Origin: Aphelocoma coerulescens
Lineage: Eukaryota; Chordata; Aves; Passeriformes; Corvidae
Direction of reading: 5' to 3'
Length of the DNA stretch: 64,000 bases
Assembly (NCBI RefSeq): GCF_041296385.1
Contig: NC_091033.1
Location: 14,273,501-14,337,500 of the forward strand
In this document: one piece after another, positions 1 to 12,589 of the stretch
Position numbering within the stretch: position 1 is the stretch's first letter
Layout: each line of letters starts with the position of its first letter
The notes under the pieces: model-generated
The model's database searches: none
What the model was told of the DNA's origin: nothing
What the model saw: only the letters and a program-made list of their open reading frames with translations
Position numbers and translations under genes: made by a program

Positions 1-2290
1 ACTGCATGAGGAGGGGAGAAACAGGACTGTGCACACACACAGAGTGACAATCCCTAATCCCTGAGTGGGGAGATTTCTACAGATAACTCACCACCATTAC
101 TGGGAGTGTAAAATCCACCCTTGCTCTCCACAGCCAACTGTTGGATGCTCCCACACAGTGGGACCGTGTCCCAAAGGCTTTTCCGGATTTTGTTACAGAG
201 CAAACACAATGCACGGTCCCCTGAGACAAAGATAAACGAGCCCTTCTTCCACCCTTAGGCACAGAACTTGTCCTTATTTACAAAATCTTCCCAGGTAAAC
301 ATGGATCTATGCAATGGAGGTACAAAAATCAGACCCCAAGAAAGATTCTGGCTTGTTTTTGTGGAAGTGCAGGCATGCATTTATAGAGCATTGCAGAGAT
401 TCAGCTGTAGGGTTCTGAAAAGATTAACGTATGTCATGTGACAAAATCTCCACATGCTGCAATGGAAATATATCCCTGGAGGCTGCATTTTCAAAAGGAG
501 CTGGGTGATAATGCTGCCTTTCCTGCACATTTATTGAATTTGATGTGTACAGTTGTGTGTACAAAAAACTAATCAGGAGTCCAAAGTGATGTGAAATACA
601 ACTAAGTATGCAGGCAAAGTTAACAAAAGAAATTTCTTCACATTTTAGATGCTAATTATCAGCAGCAATAGCCTAGGGAGAACTTTGGAGCAAATTCCTC
701 AGATTTTCCACCACTATCTAGGCTCTGTAAGGGCTCCAGTAGGGTTTCATCCTCTGTATCAAGCCAATGTGAGGAAATGTATCAAATGAAGTGAATGATT
801 GCTGACCCTAGACCATGGCTGGCTCAGGATTATACATATTCAGGGCATTAATATCAAGCCTTTCATCATCCATCAATGGTAGCCCAATAGATCACAGCAC
901 ATTTTCATTGCATGGACAGATTTTTGTCCTTCTATAAATTAAGAATAGGATTCCTATGGAAAGAGGAAAGATAGGAATCATCAGGCAGCTCAACCAATGA
1001 AGTCCACCTGTGATGTCAGTGGACAAACCCAACTCTTCTATGGGTAGAAGAGAAGGAATGATCACACCATTGAGTAGTGATCAAAGATGTGATGCAGTGA
1101 AATTACTACAATTACTTGCCCAACAGATATTCCAACCGGAGGAAATAGAGAAGAGTTTGGTGGAAGTCCAAGGAGCCACTGACAAATTGAAATAAAGATG
1201 AAGCTCTTGGTTTGAAGCATGTTTTCATATCTCTGCCAGGACAAAGGGAGCAGCAACACCAGCCTGTGTGGGTGGGATGGAGGAGAGCACAACAACTACA
1301 GCACAGCTCCAAACACTCCCAGCACGGACAGCACAATGCTCCAGGGATCACCGGGGCAGAGGCCAGTGCAGCCCCTGTGTCCCTCGATCTTGCAGTTCTC
1401 TTTTCCCCAGAGAACTGCAAACCCACTTTGGACCATGGGGACAAAGTCACTGGAGCCACAGAGACGAAGGAATGTGGGGTGTCCAAAGCGACCCCTGCAC
1501 GGATCCATCCCTCTGCGTGCTCAGTGCTCACTCTGCTCACTCCAGCTCACAGCAGAGCCACGACTTCACAGTGGAACTTGGACTGAATGAGAGCACCTGG
1601 GGCAAAGTTTCTTTTCTTATTCTATTTCCTGAGGATACAGCTGAGTGCGACTTTCTGGCTTGCACAGCCACTGCTCAGCTCGAAACAGATGCAGTTTTTC
1701 ACTAAGAAAGATAACTCACAAGTAGAATTTCCGCTGCTATCCTTCTCCATTAGGAGAGAAAATTAAAATATCCTTCAGGAGGGAATATATAACGCTTTGT
1801 AAATTTAACAAGGGGTTTCTGCTAGCACTGAAGAATATCCTGAAAACACACTACACAACAGTGTACATTAGAAAAAAAGAATAGCTAGGATAATGCCAAG
1901 AAAAAAACATTCTGTAATGTCAATATTGTTGCATCAGGATAGTTCTAGCCAAGGATATTTTAAGCTTTGATCAAAACTGTGAATCTGTTGAGGCAGAATT
2001 ATAACCCCATGTAGAAAAAGTCTGAAATTTGTAATGACAATTAAAAAAATATTATGTTCCAGAGAGACCAAAATTGAAACAGAGATCCTGAGCCAGCAGA
2101 TAAAATTTACCAAACCAAGCAAGTGAGAGAGAAGCTGCTGGAGCCTTACAACAGAACATGAAACAAACCCAAAAGGCAATCCTGGTTGTGAAGGGAATGT
2201 TTCTAAAAGCACTTAGGGAATTTAAATGCCCACTTGCCATGGCCTTTTAGTGAGAATTTTGTGCCAGATTGCTCTTTTTTACCTTTGAGA
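1..2290. other. Non-coding stretch, no gene seen
   Basis: No gene, RNA gene or transposon was recognised here. Open frames of up to 145 codons overlap on both strands between about 1110 and 1710, where the sequence is richer in G and C. That is how chance frames behave. None resembles a known protein and none sits between convincing splice sites. The part from about 1710 to 2060 is AT-rich and plain. A ten-base CA run lies at 32-41. Confidence 0.7.
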
Positions 2291-3739
2291 ATCTCAAATA
2301 ATGGAGTCACTCGAGAAAAACAGGACAACAGCAAATGGAACACGCCGCAGGGTTAATTTTCCACAATGTGCAAGAGATGCTGACAGACAAGCCAATGGGC
2401 CAACTGGGAAAGAACTGGGACCTGCACCAAAAATGTACTTGTCAAGTAGTTGCAGATTTTTTTTTAGCTGTTCTGGGATAAAATTGACGTGTTTTGACTG
2501 ATGAATCATGAGCAAAGTTTGCCCAGTGTGCTCAGTTTGAAATACCATCTTCTACCTGTGTGTGCTGGAACACTCTGTTCTCTCCTCTGAGCATTTCTTT
2601 GGCAAATCTGTTCTTGAAGTAACAGCTAAGCACAAATCCTTCAGGGTGCAATCCTGTTCTTCCCCACCCCACCAGGGATGAGACCACTGAATCCAGCTGG
2701 GAGCAGAACCAAGCTATTAATAAGGACACTTCACACACATCAAAATTTTGCAAAATAGTCATTTCTTCACATGTCCCTTGCAGCATGTTGGGACAAAGAC
2801 ATTTAGTGAGACGTGTTTGCTGTCATCCATTACACTGCCAGCGCCTGACTCGAGCCATCAAAATAGATGACAAATGGCAGGAACATGGGGGGCCTGCTTG
2901 CTCCTTCTCTGGTTCCCAGGCCGCCTTATCCCAAGAATTGTGCTTCCCTGCTCTTTTTCCCCCTTCAATCTCAGCACTTCCAGCTGCTGTGGAATATGAT
3001 GGTGAGAACTCTAAGCTTCATCAGACTGAAGAGGATGATGGCAGCTGCACAGGATTTTCAGGCTCCTCCTTAGCCCAGTCAGCGTCATCCCGTTTTCAGT
3101 CATTCCAGAACCCATAAATGCACACACGTCACTGCTGGTATTAGGGCCTTACATTTCTGACCCTCCTAGAAGTTCCAGGAGGACAGAGCAGCTCACAAAA
3201 ATGGTGCTGCTTGAAATTTGAAGCAGCATCCTACTTCTTACATTGGCTGTAGTCACAGTCTAGTCAGTGCCTGCCTGGCCTTTTTCGTTCACTGGTGTCA
3301 GATGCACCAGCAAAATTGCTAAAAGATTACTTTATCCACTTTTTCTTTCTTTTTAATGGCTTATCTCAGTGCTTCCTGCCTTTGGTGTCCTTTCCTGCTT
3401 AATATGGCTTTGAATTCCTCTGAACTGCAAGATGAGAATGCAGAACACTCTGTGGGGTCTGACTTCTCTTGGAGAGGCTTTTCTGGCTCCTGCTCAGGGA
3501 GAAGCACAGAGATGTGTTCCCTTCATCCTAACATGGATCTAACAGGGTCATTCCTGCCTTGATAAGTGCCTCAGGTGAACACTGGCCAGACCTTAGCAGA
3601 CTTTAAAGCCTGGTAAAGTCCAGTCTCCTCAAGTTCATAAATATACAAGGAGTTAGCTGGCTCCACTTGCAGATAACGAATCACTCTTTCAGTTGAATTA
3701 ATGCTTACATTTATGAATTTTACTAAACTCAAGGACTAA
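2291..3739. other. Non-coding stretch, nothing distinctive
   Basis: This is single-copy sequence with short overlapping frames of at most about 110 codons. There is no simple repeat longer than about 10 bases, and no transposon end or RNA gene that I can see. The segment near 2300-2370 has a few CpGs in an otherwise CpG-poor setting but nothing that can be named. Confidence 0.65.
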
Positions 3740-4080
3740 ACAAAAGTAACTGAATGGCAAGGATCCCATCAAAAATATTTTGTAAGTATAAAAAGCGTTA
3801 TGTCATGTCAGCAGAGGACCCCACAGAAGCCACACGATGTGACGTGACACTCCTCAAGCAATGTAATATAACATGGCACCACCAAGTAAGCAAAAAAAAG
3901 CCCAAACATTTTATTTTTAGCTGAGATGCTCATTACCATCCAATGTCTGATCTGAATGGTTTTTGACGGACTTAAGTGGAGTGAATTTGGCTGATGTCAT
4001 GGGTTTAATAGCTATTTGAATTATCCCAATCTTCTAGCAGCTCTCTAAATTTTTAATCTTTTCTGTTCACTATGAGGACA
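3740..4080. promoter_or_regulatory. Candidate conserved non-coding element
   Basis: The block is AT-rich and complex, with no simple repeats, in the style of vertebrate conserved enhancers. Visible motifs are TGACGTGA at 3840-3847, one base off the CREB/ATF palindrome, and CTTAAGTGG at 3971-3979, which contains the NKX2-type TTAAGTG. No frame of note crosses it. Enhancer function is inferred from texture and motifs only; such short motifs also occur by chance. Confidence 0.3.
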
Positions 4081-4556
4081 AAAAAAAGTCTCTTCTAAAA
4101 TAATGGCCTGAAAAGCTGTCATTGCACACTCTAAATGCAGCATTTGGACCAGACCTCTCTAATATATGTCACTCAAAGGTGCATTTGGAAAAGCTTTGTG
4201 AGACTCTGAGAGAAGTGGGAAACTCTTGCCTGGTCCTTGTTGCTCAGAGTGAGGTGTGGCAAACAGAGCTACACAGATGCAACAGCAGCTCCTTAGGAAA
4301 GCAGGGCCGAGGGATTAAAGATCCTGATTCCTACAGATGTGATCACAGCACTAGAGATCACAGGAAGAAAGGAATCAGCTCAGGATGCATTTCAAGGGCT
4401 AGGGGGTTTTCTTTCAAAATCCCAGTTGCCCCACCCTGCTGGGAAAAGCCCTCCCCCATTTTTACAAGATATAACCCCAGACTTAGAGGAGAAAATAATA
4501 AAGTAGGAGGGTAGGAGAAGGAGGCAGCAAGCTTGTGGCTGTCTGTGACATGTCCA
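4081..4556. other. Non-coding spacer
   Basis: Only short chance frames are visible, the longest 130 codons on the plus strand from 4122 and overlapped by a minus-strand frame. There are no repeats or RNA signatures. The stretch separates two blocks that read like conserved elements. Confidence 0.6.
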
Positions 4557-4560
4557 GTGG

Positions 4561-4664
4561 GCTCCAGCATGAAGTGCAAGCTCAGCCCTCAGTTCCTATC
4601 AGCATTACAGCCAGGAGGTTCTGGCATGCAGCGCTTGCTCAGCCCTCAGCTCATATCAGCATAA
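4561..4664 (+). repeat. Imperfect 57-bp tandem duplication
   Basis: Two copies of a roughly 48-base segment are offset by 57 bases. The shared core CTCAGCCCTCAG stands at 4581-4592 and again at 4638-4649, each followed by a closely matching stretch that includes TATCAGCAT. The second copy feeds into a short inverted repeat: ATATCAGC at 4653-4660 is complemented by GCTGATAT at 4686-4693. The copies differ at about a dozen positions, so the duplication is old. Confidence 0.7.
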
Positions 4665-5215
4665 ACACTTCATCACAGCTGACACGCTGATATGCTAAAT
4701 GAGTAAGTGCGGTGCACAAAGAGGTCACAGGGAAGTTAACTAAAGGGATTATAAGGGACAGTCAACACACTTCAAAAAGAAAAAACCTGATAGGTGCAGA
4801 AAACATGGTAAATGAGCCCGAAGAATGCAAACCCTCCGCCGTGCACTCCATTACAGCCCTGACAGTCCAGTTCCAAACAGTTAAATATGAAACTGTCAAC
4901 AAGGGCCTGTCTTAATAACCAAACTCGAGGCCTTTTATCCTGGAAGATTTATGAAGTAATTTTAAAGAGGCCCAAGCAAACATCTGTCAATAAATTGAAT
5001 GCCGGCTACAGGATTTACAAGCAAGACAAGAATTTCTCATTAAGTGCACATTAGCACTGTGGGGATCATAAATAGTAAGAGGGCAGGATGCTGAGCCTCT
5101 CAAGCTGTCATTAAAACACTATCTAAGAACTAATGAGGAAGTGATGGAAGGATACTAATGATCCCTCGGGCTCCTTTCATTCAGCGGTGCCTGTGATACA
5201 ATTTTGGTTTGCCAC
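4630..5215. promoter_or_regulatory. Candidate conserved non-coding element (strong texture)
   Basis: This is the most convincing enhancer-like block in the first 10 kb. It is AT-rich but of high complexity, carries a few CpGs (near 4925, 5000, 5167 and 5185) in a CpG-poor setting, and has repeated TAAT cores, for example CTAATGAG near 5130 and ACTAATGA near 5155. A MEIS/TGIF-type CTGTCAATAAAT stands near 4983. A 67-codon frame on the plus strand (4712-4915) lies inside it but has no known resemblance and is taken as chance. No conservation test was possible. Confidence 0.45.
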
Positions 5216-6839
5216 AACAGGAGGGTTTCAGAGAACCTCCCAAACTCTGTCCCTGCAAAGCCACAGGGACACTGAGTGCTCACTGGGGGACCAGCAGTGG
5301 CATTGTCACAGCTCTGTCCTCCAGATCACACCAGGCTTGAGGTGATAAACGAAAGGGCAAGTCCCACACACTGCTGTGGGCAAGCAGGAGCTGTGTGGGT
5401 GCCACCAGGTACACCTACAGTGCCCTGGAGGTGAAAAAGGAATTTTCATATGGAAAACAACTTGCAAGTGATTTTGAGCTTCTCTATTGAAAAGTGAGGT
5501 TGGAAGATTTCTGTGACTGTGCCTGTCTGAGCAATGACAAGGTCTGCGGGCTGCCCCTCGGCTCTCAGCCCTTCCAAGGAAGGGACAAAGGTTTCCAGTA
5601 ACCACTGGAGGATTGTAGGTTGCTCTGGTTCCCCAGAACTTCAGTAGGTCCCTCACGGCCTTGGTGGTAAACTGCATTGAGAATGAGGTGCCCCAATTCC
5701 CACCAGAACTCCTCAGAAAGTGGGGTCAGTCTCTGTTCCAACTCTCGCTTCAGAGAATGGGGCATTCAGATGGTCCCTTCTCTGCTGGGGAAGAGCTGCA
5801 GCTTTCCTTTAGTCTCCATGTGAGTTTGATGGAATTTATCCTGCCTGGAACATTACAGAACTCATCAGGGATGTGGGACACCCAATTCAGAACTTGGACT
5901 TGAGGGTGATCCTGTCCCATTCCTGGTGCCTGCACCTCTGTCACAATTCTGGCTCTTCCATACCCACCTCCCCTTCCTTTCTGTGTGCTTGTGACCAGAA
6001 GCTGACACAATTTTCCTGATGACACCTTGGTCAGAAATGTGTCAGAAACGACACATTTTTGAGCCTTACTGTCAACAGATCTGTTTGCTGATGGAGAAGA
6101 AAAGAAGTCTTTTTAGATTATTCTGTTTTCTACCAAGACAGGAATCTTCCTTTTGCTTGTGTCCCCTAGCACAAGGACCAAAATGATTACTGCAGCATAA
6201 AAAACCTATTTCTACCAATAAAAATTATTTCTTCGGGTCTGCAGTATACTAGCACTTAAACTATAATGTAGTTACATTTTTTTTCTGTAATAGATGTTTA
6301 ACACAGTGTATTGATGCTGTGGATGGATGTCTCTTTCTGAGACTTTTGTCTGCAGAAGAAATCAAATGAACATAACCAAAGTGCACATTAGGAGAAAGAC
6401 ATTATATTACTGAGCAGCAGCACGTAGCAACAAGTCACTCATCAGTTAAAAACCTCATTCTGAAGGAATATTGTAGTTAAAACCTTTCAACATGCAGCTT
6501 TCCAAATGAGTTTGTCCATAAACAGCAATTGTTAATAACTTGTATTTAATAGACAGTTGTCTACAACAAAATTAACTCATAAAAAGACAAACTTTTCCAG
6601 TAAAGGACAGTAAAGACAAATGCAGCTCAGTGCATTCAGCAATTGCATGAACATCACACTCAGGACCCATTTCCTCCCAGTACTGGAAATTTGATTCAAT
6701 CCAGGGAAGTCAATAACAAATAATGTGTTCAAAGGGTTCAGAACTGAGACTTCCATTAAACCAACGAATACCTGAAATAAACAATGGGCAAATGTTATAA
6801 ACTATATCCAGTAAGTCCCTTTTTCATCTCTTATCCACT
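5216..6839. other. Non-coding stretch, no gene seen
   Basis: The part from 5216 to about 6060 is GC-moderate and full of short frames on both strands (up to 123 codons). None is recognisable or flanked by good splice sites. From about 6060 to 6840 the sequence turns AT-rich and plain. No transposon, RNA gene or tandem repeat was noticed. Confidence 0.65.
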
Positions 6840-7080
6840 GCAACTCAGGTTATATTCACATGGGCTGGTTCCCAATAATTTTTTAGACTGACTCAACAAA
6901 TAGGATCAATTATTTAACAGTATTTTACCAGTCAGTACAAGTCAGGATAAAATTTCCCCCAATCTAATTAGTCCTTGTGATGTTATGGCAAGTATGGAAA
7001 TGTATAATTACAGTGTAATTACACAGGCACCGTAAATGCAGCAAGTTGCAAATTCAAGGCTAAATTTCAAAATCGGGTCA
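6840..7080. promoter_or_regulatory. AT-rich block with clustered TAATTA sites
   Basis: Three homeodomain-type cores fall within 60 bases: the palindrome CTAATTAG at 6964-6971, then TAATTA at 7005-7010 and 7016-7021. The last two are 11 bases apart, about one helical turn, inside an imperfect tandem repeat of a 12-base unit (7001-7024). Spacing on one face of the helix is typical of paired homeodomain binding, but TAATTA is common in AT-rich DNA, so regulatory function is only a suggestion. Confidence 0.3.
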
Positions 7081-8800
7081 TTTGAGCAGGTTCAAAATTA
7101 GGCAAAACCTGTTTGCTCATCCCTGCTAATTATGCAGTCAGCTTCTCCAAAGCCAGGCACCTTGAAGGAGCATCCCCCTGGTTAATCCCATGAACTGCCT
7201 GTCCTGTGTGGGGATGGAAGTGAACTCCCCAATTATGGACTGAAGGCTTCTGCTGAAAGCAATCGTTTTGGTCTGATGTGGTGGGAAAGACTCTCAGACA
7301 GCACCAGTGAGAGCACTGCAGGGGCACGGACACTGCTCTGTCAGTGCCTCTGCCAGGGCCTCGGAATTTTGGCAGAAGACAGCGGATTTGTATTTCCATG
7401 TATTTTTGGGCAGTTCCATGTGCTCTGTGTGTGTTGGGACAGACGGGCTTTGGTTGTACTGTGGCCAAGCGTCACTTAAAGTCTGAGTGCCCCAGCTGAG
7501 CCCAGGTACAGAGGTTGGAGCCTATGGACTGATTCACATCAGCACGATTCCACACCAGTAACCATCCTTGTGTAGCAGGAAAAGTTGGCACTTTAAGCAG
7601 CAATCCTAAATCCTGATGCAAAAAAATATCCTACTGCAGGGAGAGAACCCATGGTGTCAGTGATGTGACCAAGGATTTCAGGAACACCTGAAAAGTGCCC
7701 AGGCTTGGGAATGTCAGGAGGCAGAGGAGCTGCCCTTGCTGTGGTAACTGCTGGCACATGGGTAGAGCCATATTTTAAAAAGCAATAAGGAAAAGTGTCT
7801 ATTTTGATCTGTTCCAGTAAAGCCCCCCCTGCTTCAAACATTTATATTTTTTTTGTTCAACAAATGTTTTATGGGGAAAAACGCCTACAAGGACACATCC
7901 ATCTGCTGACCCAGCTGTGGCTGCTAATATACATAATGGGAGAGAAATTTCCTGTTACTGATTCCTCTGAACTGCAGACCTGAATCCTTTGTTTTAGATA
8001 CCGATTCAACAATTTCACTATCAATAATTAACAAAAAAGATTCATCTATTTCATCAAGATCTCAGGCAATGAGTCCTGAATGGAAAATAAAAGGAACTGT
8101 TTTTTTCTTGACCTTTTTAATGAAATAAAATTGATGCTATTTTTAGGTAAGGTTATTTGCATAAATATGGAAGGAAAGTAAGCTTTAATATTAACTTTAT
8201 CTCAAGTAGAGAAAGGAAAAAGATGTTTATATTGATTTGCATTTATGCTTTGTACTGCATTGCTATTATTACAGGCATTTAAATTTAGGTTTTATAATTT
8301 TGAGCTCACTTCTACTATTATGGTGGGATAAAGGTGCCCTTAATCCCTTCAAGGATCCGATCTTTTTATTTAAACACACACCTGGTTCGTGGTAACTGAA
8401 CCAAATTTCTAATTATGAAAAGCAGGTTTCATATCCAAATTTAGCTGAGTTGAATAAAAATCCCCAGGTGTTGCCTTACCTTTTTTTACTACATATTAAT
8501 GTTATCAGACTTGCTGACTCATGAAACTGAGGTTATAGCAATTTTAGCTATGCTGAAGAATTAATCCATCATTTGGAGAGTGCTGCACTATTCTTTATCC
8601 TGCATTTCTTGCTCTGAGTCTTCCTGTTATACTATCTGCAATTCTTGGCCTTGGAAGGCTTTAGTGGTGGGGTGATGAATATCAGACCATCCACTTTTGC
8701 TTCCCCTGAGTGTCTGAGGTGCCTTTTGTTGTTTGTGGTAGATGAAACTTAAAAAATGTTAAGCCTGAAGTTCACATGTGTTCATCTAAAATATCTTCTC
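7081..8800. other. Non-coding stretch, no gene seen
   Basis: From 7120 to about 7990 there are overlapping frames of up to 112 codons on both strands without recognisable content. From 8000 to 8800 the sequence is AT-rich and single-copy, with several polyadenylation-like AATAAA hexamers that mean little without a transcript. No repeat family was identified. Confidence 0.65.
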
Positions 8801-8984
8801 GATTCTGCAAGTCAGGCTAAAATTACAAGTTGGGCATTTTGAGCCCTCCCACTCCTGATTAGGCTGGGAACACGATCTTCTGCAGCACTTGAGGCACTTC
8901 TGCTTCTGTCATTAGCTGAACACCAGAAGTGAAAACAATTCTGTGTTATCTTTCCTGAGTCAGAATGCCAGCAGCAGGGCAGTG

Positions 8985-9330
8985 CCGGAGCTGTCTCACT
9001 GGGAATGGACACACTCGTGTCCAAAGCATGTGCAAGTACGTTCTCCCTGCGCTGGACCCAAGGCTACCGGCAGAATTTCATCTTGGAAATTGTTTCTGTG
9101 CCGATCTCTCTGTTCCTGATGCACTTCTAGCTCCTTCTGTAGCACAACAAGGTTAACTCGTCCCTGGTTTTCACACCTACTCGATAAACCCGCAGCCCCT
9201 TTGGCTCTGCCTTCATTCCCAGTTATCCCCGGGTTTGCAGGGAAGTGGTTCCGTTGATGCTGTGGGGAGCGGAGCAGGGCACGGTGTCTGCACAAACACT
9301 CAGCTCTGCCCGACTCTGGGCTTTCAGCAT
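8985..9330. other. Patch with raised CpG content
   Basis: About 14 CpG dinucleotides occur in this 345-base patch, clearly more than in flanking DNA, although it is far less dense than the patch at 27157. A 144-codon frame on the minus strand (8996-9430) exists mainly because the GC-rich context has few stops; I do not recognise it. The patch could be a weak unmethylated regulatory element or just local composition. Confidence 0.3.
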
Positions 9331-10880
9331 TTCCCTTATCACACCTATCAGCTACAGTAGGAAGCACAGTAGGTTTTGCTATGAATGTTATCTCATTTCT
9401 TGAGAAGAGGTGTGAATCCTGCCCGGGCAATAAAAGGGTCTTACAGGCAGTGGAACTGGAATTTCACCCTTTCAGTGCCTCTTCACATTGCTCCAGAGTA
9501 TAAAGGGCTTTACTGGACATGTTTTACCTCTGGAACACACTTCTCTCTATCTCAAGTCCCACTTGATCTATTTACACCACAAACAAACACAATGAACATT
9601 TTTTATATTTTTTAATGCCTTGCTGGGCTGATGAATAAAGTCCCATAGATTCTAATAAACCACAGAAGAATAATTTAGAATTATGTCCCACGGAAAGCTT
9701 CAGTAAATAATAAAAGCATAAATATACCAGCAAGCTACTGTTACCCATGGCGGGAGACATTTGGGAATGAGAAGCTGCATCTGTGCACAGTAACACAGAT
9801 CCAGGGCTGCATCTCTCTCTACACTCACATGTGAGGGAAGGCACAGATTCAGAACCTGCTCTCTGCACACATCATTGTCCTCTGCAGCTTCCACACCACA
9901 AGGGTTCACTCTGTTTGGTAAACCTCGGTGGGTAAAACTTTCTGTGCTGTTTTAGTCAAGTGTAAATAAATGAACAGAAACAGATTAAATGGCAACTCTA
10001 ATTAAGCAGCTTATATGTCACAGCACACTAACGCCAGCGTCTTGGTTTAGGTACTGAAAATTATCAGTACTACACTTCTTTAACTGGTAGTCTGAATTTC
10101 CTCATTATTCCACCAAGGGACCAAAGATTAGACAAAGAAAGCAGAAGGGCAAAGGTGTCTGATTCCACACAATGCTTTAATGAATGATAATATTCAGCAT
10201 TCTGTGCTGTTTGCCAGCCCTTCCCCTCTTGGGTAACGCAAACCCTCAGCCTCCCTCAGTGCCAGCTGCCACCCGTGAGGAGCAGGAGATGAGCTGAGCT
10301 CCTCCAGGCAGGAGGGCTTTGGCCCTTTGGATCTGTGAGAGTGAGGATGCAGGGGCTGAGCTCACTGCCAGAGCTTCAGGAAGCTTTTCCTACAGCTCAG
10401 GGCAGGAAGGTGTAGTGAGGAATATGTCGCGTCCCAGGTCAGAAGGACACTGAGTGAAGGAGGAGGTTTCGAGCAGCCTTGGCTCAGGTCTCCTCTCTCC
10501 CACATTTTCCTGCCCTTCTCCTCCCCTCTCTCCGGATTTCTATTGTCTGTCTCCAGATTTCCACAGCAACAAGGGCATAAAATTCACTCTCTGGCCTTTA
10601 GGAGCTTAAAGGGGAGACCTTCAGTGTGCACAGTTGTTCTGCTTTTAACTTATTTTTGCAAAGCAGGTATATTTCCATCCAAGAATTAGAGAGAGTGGCC
10701 TCAGGCTAAATTGCAGGGAGTCCCAAATGAGTGAACCCTTTGAGGGGAGAATCACTGAAGAAGAAAATGAAGATGACAAGGCTGTTGCTTCTTAATAAAC
10801 ATTATCACATTTTCACCATGTATTATTTATTACTTTTCTTTCACTGATTGATGTTCTAAAACATTTAATCTAATATGTAT
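9331..10880. other. Non-coding stretch, no gene seen
   Basis: This is ordinary single-copy sequence. The part from 10200 to 10620 is richer in G and C, and AT content rises after 10640. A TGATTGATGT at 10845-10854 matches nine of ten bases of the PBX-HOX decamer, but one such match per window is expected by chance. No gene or transposon was seen. Confidence 0.6.
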
Positions 10881-10883
10881 AAC

Positions 10884-10898
10884 TATATATATATATAT
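10884..10898. repeat. (TA)n microsatellite, 15 bp
   Basis: Uninterrupted alternating TA sits in a strongly AT-rich context (about 10800-11100). Confidence 0.9.
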
Positions 10899-10999
10899 TT
10901 AATTATCTTTTTTTTCCTAAAGAAATCTCAAATTAAGAGTTCCTTCTTTGTTTTTTGCATTGTTAATTTAACATGTTAGTCCTGGGAATTTTTTCTCCC

Positions 11000-11013
11000 T
11001 TTTTTTTTTTTTT
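11000..11013 (+). repeat. Poly-T tract, 14 T
   Basis: Fourteen consecutive T are followed directly by CAG, so the tract looks like a splice acceptor. The following bases carry stops in all frames quickly and do not look coding, so it is called a simple tract. It could be the reversed poly-A tail of a decayed retroposon, though no body is recognisable. Confidence 0.85.
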
Positions 11014-12589
11014 CAGTGTCTAAATAGGATTAAATTAAAGACATTTGAATGCTGCAATTTATATGTTTTATAGGTTTTCCAGAGTTGAAGATGGAATATT
11101 TTGATCCATCCTAATGGTTTTTTTTGTGCCTATGGTTTTTCTAAACTTATTTCTTACTTGTGGTTTCATCTGCTCATGGTCAGGAGTGCTTGGGAGCAGA
11201 GTGAGAGGTCAAACTTTCCAGCACAGGACCCTCCTCTCTCTTATTTTACTTTATGGTCAGACAGACTATTTTTATTCTGAGATCTGCTGCTGTCCAGTAA
11301 ATATATAACTTTGTTAGGAACCAAGCCTGCTCCAGAATGATACCTTTGTGGACACTAAAAACAATTTAATGGCATGTCACAATAGCAATTCACTCTGCTA
11401 ATAGCCTGGCTCAATAATACCATATTGCATAAACCTCCTTCAGCCTTCTGACAAATAATTCACCTTTATGCACTCTGCAGCAAGCTCCATTTCACTAACA
11501 AATATATTTCTCCCCTACCCCTACAAATAAATATCCAGCATCTTCTCACTGTAACATCAGCTGTTGCCTTGCATGAGGTCAGTGGGGCCATATTTCTACC
11601 CCAAATCACCTTTCTCCATCGTAGCCAGAGAGACTCTCAGCTTTTAACTGGCACATCAAATCACAGGCAAGGGTGGAGGGAATAAAATCTTGGAAAAAAA
11701 ATCTGTGCATTTTGCTATGTCTCACAAGCAGCAGCAGTGAAAAGTTTAAATACTCTGTATGTCAGGGCAGCCTTAAACAAATGTTTATGGGCTTTGCTTT
11801 TGCAAGCAGAAGGATTTGGGTAAGCACAACCCTCAAGATGTCTCTTGCTTAAAATGCAGCGCAAACTCCCCGAGCAGGCACAGCCTCCTGCCATCCTGCT
11901 TCCCTCGCTGCTTTTTTCAGGAGCTGCCTGCTCAGGGAGAGATCTGTTGGGTCTGCAGCTCAGCATGAGGAAATGCTTCAGGGCTGCTCCACGAGGTACC
12001 TGGGTGAACAGTTGCCTTGATTTGGGGGTGCTCCTGGAAAACCCCAGCTGGCTCTGAATGCCAGGGGGGGCCAATTTAAGGTGCTCTGGGGAGAACATAA
12101 CCAGTACCCCCTCTCTGATGGATACAGCCATCATTCCTGGTGTGGTGGACCCCTAAGGAATGAGTTTAATGCTCTCAATCCACCTCCTCCTCCAGGTGAG
12201 GAGAAATTCTCTGTGCTGGATTCTCTGGGCCTGAGCCATTGGCAATGAACCACCTCACAGTGATTGTCCCCAAAATCCTGCAGGATATTTTGGGGTAGTG
12301 TGGGTGATAAGGGTGTTACATCCTCCTGCACTGCTGCCGTTGTGTAAATTGAAAATCACCTTTTACAATGTCTGAGTTCATGTTAAAAGACAGAAAAGAA
12401 AAAAAAATGCAAGTCTTCCAGCTACAAATAGAATTTCCTCTATATTTTTATTTTGCTATGTTATCAGCTTACACTCAGTATAAATTCCTCCTTTCCTAGA
12501 AATGAGACTCCAATGATATATTTAGAATCAGCTCTCAAGAGCTTTTTTTTCTTTAAATGCCTATGTAGAATCTGCTAAACCCCAACTGC
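11014..12589. other. Non-coding stretch, no gene seen
   Basis: The start is AT-rich and the middle (11700-12340) is more GC-rich, with overlapping frames up to 139 codons on both strands. None is recognisable. No RNA gene, repeat family or CpG cluster was noticed. Confidence 0.65.

Noticed and set aside
8521..8545. GAAACTGAGG word as another MIR relic
   Set aside because: Only about ten bases match and neither flank can be aligned.
8996..9430. 144-codon minus-strand frame with a charged LQKELEVHQEQRDRH stretch
   Set aside because: No family is recognised. It lies in a CpG-raised patch with few stops, and splice or start context is lacking.
10998..11016. Poly-T followed by CAG as a splice acceptor
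   Set aside because: The following sequence hits stops in all frames quickly and looks non-coding.
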